Source: Euclidia mi | Taxonomy: Eukaryota; Arthropoda; Insecta; Lepidoptera; Erebidae | DNA: 64,000 bases | Direction: 5' to 3' | Assembly: GCA_944739405.2 (NCBI GenBank) | Contig: OX123190.2 | Coordinates: 64,561,805 to 64,625,804 of the forward strand | Shown: positions 31,159-40,596 of the stretch, piece by piece | How the letters are laid out: every line of letters begins with the position of its first letter | Position numbering within the stretch: position 1 is the first letter of the stretch | The notes under the pieces: model-generated | Told to the model about the DNA's origin: nothing | Databases searched by the model: none | The model's input: the letters and a program-made list of their open reading frames with translations, nothing else | Position numbers and translations under genes: made by a program

Positions 31159-32526
31159 TTAAATGACTTTAACTCTAGTTGGCTCCCGAGTCTTCGTTCT
31201 ATACATAAAATGCACAAAACGTCTAAACACAATACCATCTGGCCATAACTCATCATTAAGAAATAAATCAACTTTGTGCTTAGAAACATACAGTTTGAAC
31301 GCATTATAGTTCCTATCAGATTTCATGTTTATCTTTTTTAATGATACGGTTTCACTCGTTTTGTCTTTAATATAACTAATAATATCATCTTCACTTGCGT
31401 CTGTACTAACATTAGAAATTAACAACGGCACTTTAATATCCGCGGCCCGAAATTTACCCTCGGGCGCAGTTAAGGCCCGTCCTTTCTGACTAGTTAATTT
31501 GTTTTGTTTAAAACGCTTATTCGTAACCAACTTCCATCCAGAGTCCACTATATTTACACCCCCTACCATTTGTTCACTACTCACTTTATCTTCATTCAAA
31601 TTCGAATACTGCATGACTACTGGGGAAACCAGAACCGCACTCGGTATTGATTCGCGTGAAATCGTAGTGAGTACGTCATAATCGGGCTGACCGCTCGTAG
31701 GGGCCATCGCACAGGTAGCCGGCGTTGAAACCGGTCCTCTGTCGCTTGTTGGCGTGATTCTGCTAGTCATGTTCTCGGTCTCACTCGCACTCGTTGCAAC
31801 TAATGTCCTTTCTCGCTCGTCCGCAGGTCTATGATTTTCTGTCGCACTATTTTGTTCCCGCACAACAGCGATAGATTGATCAGCTGTTGATGACATATAT
31901 TTTTCCGTCCGGCCGTTATCCTTTGAAACAGCTGTTTTTTGTTGTGAATGTTCTATGGGCATATATTGTAAGCCTATAGGTCCACTATCAAGATTAATAC
32001 TGTTTTGTAAACATGCTCCTCGTCTTTTGTTCACATTCGTTTCAACTAACGAGGCGTACTTCATATGCTCCACTTCTTTCTTGTATAGATCGAATTGATC
32101 TTTTGTTACAATGTTTTCTTCTAACACACTAACTTTGTTTTGCAGTTTTAGTATATCTTTTAACACTCGGGTGACATCCACGTGATCAAAGGAGACTGGA
32201 GGAATCCTGTGCAAATCCCTCGCCACAAATATGGGGAAAAGTTCAGGATTTGATCCTTTTAACAAACAAATCATGTCATCGAGATCCCGTGACATCTTCT
32301 TCTTTCCATCCTTTCTTCTAATGGGCATCTTCTTTCCACTAGGAATAGACTCGAACAAAAGAGTCTTGGCTTTCACTATTTCTTCCGCAGTGAAAGAGGA
32401 AGTACACAGCTGATGCACACTCTCTTCATCCATAACGTCCATGACATTTCGTAGGAACGCCAACAGTTCATTAATAACAACATTGCAGCTATTACACTTC
32501 ACAGTACTACTGATATTAGGCGACAT
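31159..32526 (-). CDS. LINE ORF1 protein (RNA-binding, RRM-like C-terminus)
   Basis: A 455-codon intact ORF. The N-terminus has a Cys-x2-Cys pair ('KCNSCNVVINELLAFL') and a helical region. A coiled-coil-like stretch lies at about residues 125-155 ('LQNKVSVLEENIVTKDQF'). A long polar, Ser/Thr-rich linker follows. The C-terminal ~90 residues ('VPLLISNVSTDASEDDIISY' ... 'LNDELWPDGIVFRRFV') look like an RRM-type fold ending in the L-W-P-x-G-I pattern common in LINE ORF1 proteins. Its expected role is binding the LINE RNA. The stop is 11 nt before the ORF2 ATG and in a different frame, so ORF2 translation would need re-initiation. Confidence 0.85.
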   Translation of the reverse strand: MSPNISSTVKCNSCNVVINELLAFLRNVMDVMDEESVHQLCTSSFTAEEIVKAKTLLFESIPSGKKMPIRRKDGKKKMSRDLDDMICLLKGSNPELFPIFVARDLHRIPPVSFDHVDVTRVLKDILKLQNKVSVLEENIVTKDQFDLYKKEVEHMKYASLVETNVNKRRGACLQNSINLDSGPIGLQYMPIEHSQQKTAVSKDNGRTEKYMSSTADQSIAVVREQNSATENHRPADERERTLVATSASETENMTSRITPTSDRGPVSTPATCAMAPTSGQPDYDVLTTISRESIPSAVLVSPVVMQYSNLNEDKVSSEQMVGGVNIVDSGWKLVTNKRFKQNKLTSQKGRALTAPEGKFRAADIKVPLLISNVSTDASEDDIISYIKDKTSETVSLKKINMKSDRNYNAFKLYVSKHKVDLFLNDELWPDGIVFRRFVHFMYRTKTREPTRVKVI

Positions 32527-32760
32527 TATTCACTACCGTGAGTCATCGAACTAACGTGTCCGTGCTCAGTCGCGTGCGCAACAAGACTGACAATAATGAC
32601 ATTATAATAAAGATGTATTTATTATATCGAAACAAACAAAACAATCGAATGCCGGTCGCTAGCTGCTGTAGGCATCGGCTGTATTATATTGCAGTGCGGG
32701 CGTGGTTCACATGCGGGTGGAAATATGAACAACAAGAGAAAAAATTGTTATTAATAAATT

Positions 32761-33005
32761 GTTATTAATAAATAAATTGGCATTAAGAGCATATAATAAA
32801 TAGTGCAAAGCAAACGTTACCAAATTAGTTGTTAAGATTTAATGTACTTTTATGAATAGATTAGTTTCAGCGTGTTTGTATATTCAGAACACAGGCGAAA
32901 TTGTATGCTGAGATTATTTAAATTATAAAAATATTTTACAACTATCTCGTTTTTATTATAAACAATAACCCGGGATCACGATATTGGTACGAATATTTTA
33001 TTTTT
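32761..33005. other. Unassigned AT-rich spacer
   Basis: No coding frame or recognised repeat. Confidence 0.35.
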
Positions 33006-33009
33006 TATT

Positions 33010-33370
33010 CTGAACTCTCAAACTCAAACTCAAATATGTTTATTTCCATAAAAATGTTTAAATTTGTTGGACACGTCAGAAAGTCATACAAATAAAAAAA
33101 AAGTAACTTTAAATGCATATTAACATAGTTGAGCATTGAAAACAAAATGCCTGTTCAGAAAGTAGAGCCTCGTGAGAAGAATCAGGCAAGAAACTCCAGG
33201 CCACTCTTTTCTACGTCTTAATTCTATACAATTTAAAAACTTAGAAACTACATTGAATTTTTCATAGGTATATGAGCTGGTGTGTCTATAATGTTGTTGT
33301 CAATTAATAAGGCTTGGCTCTGTCTCGTCAAATTGGCACGAAGATGATCTATAAAATTAGCAGTAACCTA
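33010..33370 (-). repeat. CR1-type LINE 3' UTR fragment
   Basis: It begins with the tail repeat 'aactctcaaactcaaactca' and carries blocks similar in order to 39957-40450 ('gagaagaatcaggcaagaaa', 'ccaggccactcttttc'). It belongs to a related but distinct family. No coding part is included. Confidence 0.65.
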
Positions 33371-33412
33371 AAACTGTAACATAATTTACTATCAGATATA
33401 TATATATATATA

Positions 33413-34519
33413 CACCGCTATTTTTTAATTAGTACAAAAACTTTAAGGACAGATTAGCGAAGATATTATTATCATATATGTGACGTAAGAATTTCATAAT
33501 ATCAATAAAGAGCAAAGTTATTATCATTTGTTTATTGTAGAAAATCTCACTTAAATCATAGTCATATTTTACAATCCATTCACTAATTCATTGATAATAT
33601 TCCATCCTGCTCATTCGCATTCTCTCTGTCGCACTTATGATGTAGGTAGCCACAGAAAATAAAATGAAGAATGAAAAATAATAAATGTAGGTAGTTATTT
33701 TTTAATTTTGTTAATTCTACCCTCTCCTTCATACTTCATTCGGGCTTAGGACCAGCAAAATTTATCGTTTAACAAGTAATTAAATACGGAGGTATGTAAT
33801 TAGAAAGCAAACAAATATCAAAATAAAAGAACGTGTTCTGGACTAAAAGAAAAGTGTAATTTTGGCGTATTTATGAAGTTAGAATCATCTGCTATTTACA
33901 AATATTATTTTATCATCATCATGTCAGCCTAGAGACGTCCACTGCTGGACATAGGTCTTCCTCAAGGTGTGTGTGGAGAACACAGACCGATTTTGAGCCG
34001 CCCGCATCAAATTATTATTTACTTAAGTACGTATTATTTACTAAACTTACAAGTATTTCCATTGTCCTTCGAAATGTCCACCACCGTTGTCAAAAGCATC
34101 CAATATGCACTGTTTTAATTGTTTGACACTGACCGGATCACTTTTGTACACTCACAATAAGATGTCCATGGGTACACAGCTGCACTCGCGATTTTTTCAC
34201 TCAAAAAGTACGCACGAAGCATAGCTACATACTCCCGTGATATGAACTGATTTGTCGCATCGTTGGGGCGTGGCGCAGGCGCAGAGGGGCGGGGGGGGGG
34301 GGAGAGGAATTTATCAATGGTTCATTTTACTATGATACTCGTAATACTCGGGTGGGTCATCGTCTTAGTATTGCATTTACCAATTATCACGTATTTTTGT
34401 GGACAGTTTTGAGACAGTTTTGGGACTTAGTGTTTTTATTTTTTAACTACATAAATATGATCAGTTAAAGATACTTAGTGCTGTGTTAAATTTTTTGTAC
34501 TAATTAAAAAATAGCGGTG
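33413..34519. mobile_element. TIR DNA transposon copy 1 (Tc1/mariner-like, non-autonomous)
   Basis: The ends 33413-33446 and 34486-34519 are 34-bp inverted repeats with one mismatch (CACCGCTATT...AATAGCGGTG), flanked by TA on both sides. A second copy is at 61641-62671. On the minus strand at about 34060-34125 both copies keep a piece reading 'KQLKQCILDAFDNGGGHFEG' and a stop soon after. This resembles the C-terminus of insect IS630/Tc1-mariner transposases. No complete transposase remains. An RTE-like piece at 33905-33990 is shared by both copies and is therefore part of the family. Confidence 0.85.
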
Positions 34520-34521
34520 TA

Positions 34522-35910
34522 TAATTATAAAAAGATTTATCTTGTGATACAAACATTTCATAACCTTGACCGACAATTTAATGTTATTCATCAAGGAACC
34601 GTTACAACCCTACTATTGCACGTCGTGGTAGTATCAAAACAGAAACCTGGTGATGGCAAGGCTTTGGAATCAAATCCAAACAGAAGCGTAAACTCATTTA
34701 AATTCAATTACGATTAGGATAATAATCGTAGTATAGAGGATCTGTAGTCGCGCTCGATAGATCCACAGTGTGGCGAGACGTAATACTTGGGCAAAGTCAA
34801 ACATTTGCTTCCAGAGTCTCAACAACCGCGCTTACAAACATCCTATATCCGATAGACAAACAGAACCCACGATTAAATTACAAAAGTTTATAAAAAATCA
34901 AGCGACCGGCTGTAGTACTGGCCAAGTTTGATTCCCAGTTTCCTTTTTGAACGAAAATGTTACTTAAAAAAGTTTCGTTGCCCTTTTTTGTGGTGACGTG
35001 TGACGTATTGAAGATCGGCGTGAATCGACGCGGATACGGGGACCAATTAAGAGATGTGTGTTGGAGGATGCGGTGTAAGAGCGAGGAAACAGAGGTTGCG
35101 GGGGAAACGTCGCTAATTTTAATGATATATGTACATTAGCGGCAATCGACAACGCTAATTTAATGGAATCGATTTAATCATGTGGTAAGGTTTTAACAAC
35201 GCGTCACACTCCCGGTTACTTCCCGGTTTGTTAATAAATAAACGTGGTAGCGCAGCGACACACCTGCGAAAAGCTTCACGCTGAACGTTCAGCCAGCTAG
35301 CATGACTTTAGTTGCATGATACTCATTCGGTCGCGCAACGATCCGCGCGATGTGCTCGAGGGAAAGTTCAGCGCCGCGCTGAACGCGACGTAATTTTAGC
35401 TGATGTGTCATAGGAAATTTGATATAAATTACAAGCTTATTCAACTGAACGTTTCGCGCGATAGGTGACGCAGATGTGTCGCAATACTTACAGTTGGCTG
35501 GCGGTAATGTAATAATGTGTAATATAAGCTGTATGTAAAGGTTCTGGAAACATATTATGTACGGTAGCTTAACACACAGTCGTGATTACGATCTATGTCC
35601 AGGTGTGCTCTGTATTTCGTCTTTTATAGTTTATTTAAACTAGTCTTTGACCGCCTTTAGGTACCGTAACCGTTTTTAGGTATCACTCTAATTTGTGGGT
35701 ATAATGAAAGAACTACATATCTCAGATTTTGGCCTTTCCTTTTACCATTTTCGTGAACCCCAAAATAGGCCGCATCTTTTGGTCTAACAGACATTCTTAT
35801 ATCTTAACCCAGTCCAAAAATAAAGCCATTTCTCTGTTTCAATTGTAGAAATAGATATGTTTAATGAACATTAAAATGTTAGTAGCAAAAATGACTACAT
35901 ACATACAAAC
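34522..35910. other. Non-coding stretch with a GC-rich block at about 34960-35520
   Basis: I find no coding frame with recognisable motifs. The block 34960-35520 is visibly richer in GC and CpG than its surroundings, with several GCGC-type motifs. It does not look like any of the transposons in the window. It might be a regulatory or promoter-like host sequence, or an unrecognised repeat. Confidence 0.3.
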
Positions 35911-35914
35911 ATAG

Positions 35915-36125
35915 ACTCACGCCTGTTTCCCCGAAGGGGTAGGCAGAGGCATATTAAAAGCCCACTTTTCGCCAGTCTTTTGATCCCACGTAATAGGTGG
36001 CAAGCCTATTGCCGCTTATTGGGACACTTTGTTTGCCAGAGCCTCGTCCATTGATCGGCAGGTGCACCGCTTGCAGGAGAGGTTGGCTTGGGACCCTAAG
36101 TTCTTGGTGGGAACCCTATGCACCC
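35915..36125 (-). repeat. SINE-A copy, partial
   Basis: Inverted copy beginning 'actcacgcctgtttccccga' at the left and following the body to 'gcaagcctattgccgctta'. The tRNA-like head side diverges into other sequence. Confidence 0.75.
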
Positions 36126-36780
36126 AGCAAAAATGACTAACTATATATAAATGAACAACTGTGACTTCTGATCACTTGAGTATGAAATGAATTAGCTAAA
36201 TTGAGTTATTTAGTTCTTCCGCGCACGAAAATATTTTAATGAAACTAGTCAAGTTGAACGAAAATTAAACAACTTGAGTTATTTAATTCGGGTATAAATT
36301 TGCATTCTGCCGTTTTTAAATAAGTATTTTTATTTATTTCTTCTTCGAGAAAATATAAATTTGTAAGAGAATCCAATCAAATAAATGTCAATAGGTGACA
36401 TTATTTAATATTTCTATTTATAGTATACGCACGTAAGCAAAGTTATCGTGCAATTCAGTAGTACAAATTAGCGCAAAATAATGCAAACCTATAGATCAAC
36501 CATTCTCAAAGTGTGCTCCGCGGAGCGCCAGAGTTCCAGGAAGCATCTCTAGAGGCTCCACGACAATTTTGCTCCAATTAAAATAAAATTACTTAAATAT
36601 TACTATATTACTAGGTAGCAGAATACAGCAAAATGATCGATTTCGATTCTAAACTCACCGCAACATAAAGTAGTAGTACGTGCTATATGTTATGTTTTTA
36701 CAGGCGATTTATTATAATCGGATACTTATAGTATAAACAGATATACATACTATTATTAGACATAATATTACGTTACTAAG
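36126..36780. other. Unassigned, with a possible hAT-like end at about 36505-36560
   Basis: 'ttctcaaagtgtgctccgcg' resembles the 'GGTTCTCAAA...CCGCGG' terminal sequences seen in some insect hAT non-autonomous elements. No matching second end was found, so this stays tentative. The rest is AT-rich without features. Confidence 0.25.
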
Positions 36781-36870
36781 GTAGGCAGCGATAGCCTAGT
36801 GGAGATATGATCAGACTGCTATTTACAGGGCTCGGGTTAGAATTCTATGCAGTAAATTTTCGAAGTAGTG
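36781..36870 (+). repeat. SINE-B tRNA-like head, degenerate copy
   Basis: 'ggcagcgatagcctagtgg' carries the A-box pattern shared with 38401-38419. The B-box position reads 'ggttagaattc', two changes from consensus. The body is diverged. Confidence 0.65.
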
Positions 36871-37029
36871 TGAGAGAGCAGCTCTTTAAGACTGGGTGGT
36901 GTGGACACCCCTCCCTATTTTTTCTGACAAGGTTTTATGTATTCCAGCCACCGGTGCAGGCTAGGTTTCTTGAAGGCTTTAGTACCGTGGGCCAAATCCA
37001 TACAGGGTATACTTTTTTATAGGTTAATT

Positions 37030-37400
37030 AGAAATCCGAAAAGTAAAACCGGCCGCTGTGGCTGGCTTTTGCGGATTACGAAAATGCCTTCAACTCCATT
37101 GAAACTGGGCTGTCCTGAAATGCACTGCCTACACTATACACGTCTCTCAGAGAGCTACGAAAAGGACAATGCTAGGGATTTCGCTTTTGCATACTTTCCG
37201 GCACGAGATTATCCGGCAGAAGACCAAAGTAACTGACATAGTTCAGAGTTATAGCAAATTGAATGGGGGAACTTATGGTCTGTCGATTAAAAAGGAGGTT
37301 CTTAAATTAAGGCCACGCCTCAGCAAGTGTAGTGTTGGCCGCCAGAATGGGTCTTGGGGCATACCCTGGGGAGGCCCACCTCTAGGAGTGATAGGCTGAT
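37030..37400 (+). pseudogene. RTE-type LINE scrap (RT fragment)
   Basis: The plus strand reads 'LAFADYENAFNSIET', matching the D-Y-E-K-A-F-D-S motif around the first catalytic Asp of RTE-clade RTs, followed by several stops and shifts. The region ends near 'aggctgatgaaatgag', similar to RTE-like tails. Highly decayed. Confidence 0.45.
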
Positions 37401-37474
37401 GAAATGAGTTGAATGAGGAGAAGTAGTTACTATAATTGTTTGACCATTATACGCCCCCTTCCTATTATGAAAGC

Positions 37475-37735
37475 CTAAAGGTGAGAAAATACCTCGCGAG
37501 ATAGCGAGCAAGGCGTGACGTGGCAAACCGATACTCCGAAGAGGTAGAGAGAAGTTGTAATTATTACACCCACATTTAGACATGTCATGCATTTTTAGGT
37601 CCTACGTAAAAAGAGGGTCTTTTGACGTTGCCGGCCACATTGCCAGACTTCATTCTACTACTGAGAATTCGGCAAAATCAGTTATCTACTCTCGATCAAT
37701 AGACGCATAGGTTATTTACTGGGCCATGGAGGCAA
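37475..37735 (-). repeat. SINE-A copy, degenerate
   Basis: Inverted. Recognisable blocks are 'attattacacccacattt', 'ggtcctacgtaaaaagaggg', 'gccggccacattgccagact' and 'tactactgagaattcgg'. The tRNA-like head region at the right is strongly changed. Confidence 0.7.
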
Positions 37736-37744
37736 TCAGTGACA

Positions 37745-38395
37745 AAATAAATATAAAATATACGAAGATTTATGTCCGTAATAATTATTGTCTTTTCTGC
37801 AAATGTGGACCTTTTTGCACAACTTCTAGCTTCAATTTGTCTAGTAATAAAGCATAGTATGCTGCAGTAATAGTTATCCCTCTCGATCTCTCTCCATGAA
37901 CATCCCAAAAAACAGTCAGCATCACTTTCCTAGCCGAAAAAACGGCCTTTGTCCTTTGGATTCGGTTCCTCTTTAGCAATTTACTGTTTGGAATGTATTA
38001 TTGATTTGGGCATAATAATATAATGGTGTATCCAGGTTTCATCTACAGCCATTAATTGAACCAAAACTTGGATTTATTAGGCCTAAAACTACGCAAACAG
38101 ACCATTAAAAATGTTCATTCGAACGCGGTTTTGGTCTTAACGTGAGCAAACGCGGCACCCATCGCGCTGGGAGCTTGCTCATGCTTAAATCTTGATTAAA
38201 ATATGTAACTAATACATTTGGTCATTTTCATAGCCTCTGCTATCTCTCTTACTCAATTCAGCGGTCGTCTAGCACCATTTGGTGAAATTTAGCGAGGTTA
38301 TCGTCAGTGGTTGCAGTTTTTGGACGTCCCGGACCTTCATATGTTCCCTAGTTCTTACGACCCGGTTTAAATTCAGGTGCCTAAAATGATGGAGC
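37745..38395 (-). pseudogene. Mariner transposase relic
   Basis: On the minus strand, scattered over three frames, I read 'RPKTATTDDNLAKFHQMVLD' (N-terminal part), 'MAVDETWIHHYYI' (the V-D-E-T-W motif with the first catalytic Asp) and 'KVMLTVFWDVHGE', then 'YYALLLDKLKLEVVQKGPHL'. The order matches mariner transposase. The segment after 'KRPHL' with the second catalytic Asp is not recognisable, and there are many stops and shifts. No terminal inverted repeats were seen. It is an old, dead copy. Confidence 0.85.
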
Positions 38396-38397
38396 AG

Positions 38398-38800
38398 AGA
38401 GGCAGCGATAGCCTAGTGGAGGTACCAATGGCAGTCCATGCAGAGGGTATCGGGTTCGAATCCACGGCACGCACCAATGACGTTTCAAAGTAGGCACGGG
38501 GCAAGCGATAATTAACAATTTTAATTATCGCTTGCACCGTGCCTCGGAGCACGTTAAACCGCCGGCCCTGGCTGTCATGAAGATATTTGACTGTCGTTAC
38601 GGGGAGTCAGTACCCTCAAATAAACTGATACTGATTTAAACCATGGAATATCGCTATCCCTTTGGATTGTGGAGGTCAAACGGCAGTCGCTCTGTGGAAA
38701 AGTTGATATTCTGTCCTATCTGGTAAGACCAGTAAGTGGAACTCGGGCTCTAAGACGTGTAAGTCTTGGATGCAACCGGGATAGCTAGGGCGATGACGAT
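38398..38800 (+). repeat. SINE-B, near full length (tRNA-derived)
   Basis: The RNA polymerase III promoter is visible: A box TAGCCTAGTGG at 38409-38419 and a perfect B box GGTTCGAATCC at 38453-38463. The body contains an internal inverted repeat ('gcaagcgataatta' and its complement, about 38503-38535) and 'gactgtcgttacggggagtc'. It ends with 'agggcgatgacgatgg'. Other copies are at 27095-27260 (inverted) and 36781-36870. Confidence 0.85.
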
Positions 38801-39220
38801 GGAGCAGAGAGTCCCCATAAACAGAGTTTTAATTAAATTTAAATGGCGTCGGCGTATTGCCCTTTAAAAACAAAAATTTAATAACAGCTTGATACAAAAT
38901 TTCCCATTTTCACAAAAAACACTTACATCGACTCAATTGTACGACTGTCAAACAGCAACTACTGGTACAAAATAGCTAAAATATTGGTGGGTAACTGCCA
39001 CAAGAAGTACAATTACATCCACAACACTTTTATTGACGAGTGCTGCTTCCTTCAGGTTGAGGTCGGAAACTTTTCAGACCACCCTAGTACATATATTTTA
39101 ATGCAAAGTTATTTATGTTTTAGTTGATTTCAGAAGATTTATAATAAGTAATTTTAATTTGATTTTATTACATACTAATAAAATCAAATAATGGATGGAT
39201 GCCTGATGATGATGGTTACA
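38801..39220. other. Unassigned sequence
   Basis: No coding frame or recognised repeat beyond short low-complexity runs. Confidence 0.35.
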
Positions 39221-39223
39221 CCC

Positions 39224-39416
39224 GCGTTATTTGAGACTACTGCTCTGCTCCCGTCGCTCATAGCGTGATTTTATATAGCCTATAGCTTTTCTCGATAAAT
39301 GGACTATCTAAAACTGAAATAATTTTTCAAATCGGATCAGTAGTTCCTGAGATTAGCGCGTTCAACCAAACAAACAAACAAACAAACTCTTCAGCTTTAT
39401 ATATTAGTATAAGTTT
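39224..39416 (+). repeat. Dispersed repeat D, uninterrupted copy
   Basis: Contains 'actgctctgctcccgtcgct', 'tttctcgataaatggacta', 'cagtagttcctgagattagc' and an (AAAC)n run followed by 'tatattagtataag'. It shows the unbroken form of the sequence that BEL-1 entered at 4721/12227. A similar end is at 57115-57200. Confidence 0.7.
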
Positions 39417-39955
39417 ATAATATTTTGTTGCCATACCTAATTCTGTTATTTTAATATTGTAATTTTATGTTTATTTTTTTATATACAATGTAACATTGTA
39501 CTACCTTTAATCCAGGTTTTTTATTTCATGTAAGATCATTAATCAGTGATAAAATTTCACAAATAAACTTTCACTAAGAATGCTTAACTTTCGTGTTTAA
39601 ATATTTCTTTAGGTTCAAAACTAAATAAGTGTACTTAGTTGACCCAAATTCATGTATTCATATTCGTCTAATGTGTGGGAAAACTGAATAACTACAATAT
39701 AGAATTAGCTAACTACGGAATGTTTACAATATCTTGGTGTGGCAAAATTGGATAACTTGGTTTTATATTTTTTTTTTGGTTCATGATAAAAGTTAGTTTT
39801 ATCAAGCATAGAATAAAATTGTTCTCCATTTCTTAGTGATGTAAAAAATATGTCAAAAAAACAGTAAATCACGATTATCTCAAAACTTGAAATTTTGAGT
39901 TATTCAGTTCTTCCATTATACCCACCCTATCTTTTCGTAGAAGCCTTGTGAAGGT
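39417..39955. other. Unassigned AT-rich sequence
   Basis: No recognisable coding frame or repeat. Confidence 0.35.
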
Positions 39956-40596
39956 AAAACTCAAACTCAAACTCAAAATCATTTATTCATTTAGGTCACA
40001 AAGTGATGCTTATGAACGTCAAAGATTAAAGTTAACTACTAGATGATTCTACATTTACATTTACTGCCACGTTCGCAATGCAATAGGTAGAACCACGAGA
40101 AAGAACGGGCAATAAAACTCGTGGCCACTCTTTTTAACTGCCAGTATAATTCTTTTACATGTTATATTTGTAAGGAGCTGCAACTGTTTCACATTGTGAG
40201 TTATCTACTATTGCAAAAGTTAATAGTTATTGATATCATACTCAAGCAATAAATTATGTTCATTTAGTAAGCCTCCCAAAGTGAATATGGTGAAACAGGA
40301 GCATCCACTTACGTCTTTTGATGTAAGCAACTCGTGAACATGACAGTTCTGATCTATGGTGGAACAGTATGTTCCGAAAAGTAATGGTATTTGAACCTGC
40401 AATTTCTTTCTTTACAATCTATTAGTTAGCAGTTCATGACCACGAGTTACCCTCACCTTACAAATCCGATAAATTATAATAAAAAGAAAAGAACAAGAAT
40501 GCAAATGTAGTATAAAAGAGAATACGGTAATTAACTACACTATAAAACTGCCTATTGACCTAATAATAAAAAGGAATTGACCTAATAAAATAATAT

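Larger units (their letters stand above)
28243..32760 (-). mobile_element. Nearly intact two-ORF non-LTR retrotransposon
   Basis: From the right: a likely 5' UTR (to about 32530), ORF1 (32526-31159), ORF2 (31147-28319) with an AP-type endonuclease and RT, and a short 3' UTR ending in a (TTA)n-type tail at 28243-28264. The coding parts are open apart from one stop codon in ORF2. The 5' boundary is not defined by anything I can see. The clade is uncertain; the 'GVRQGGLTSPRLFNLYIDG' box differs from the usual CR1/Jockey 'GVPQGS' form. Confidence 0.9.

Noticed and set aside
38398..38470. Functional tRNA gene
   Set aside because: The A and B boxes are good, but the segment lacks a convincing acceptor stem and cloverleaf and continues into a SINE body found in other copies.
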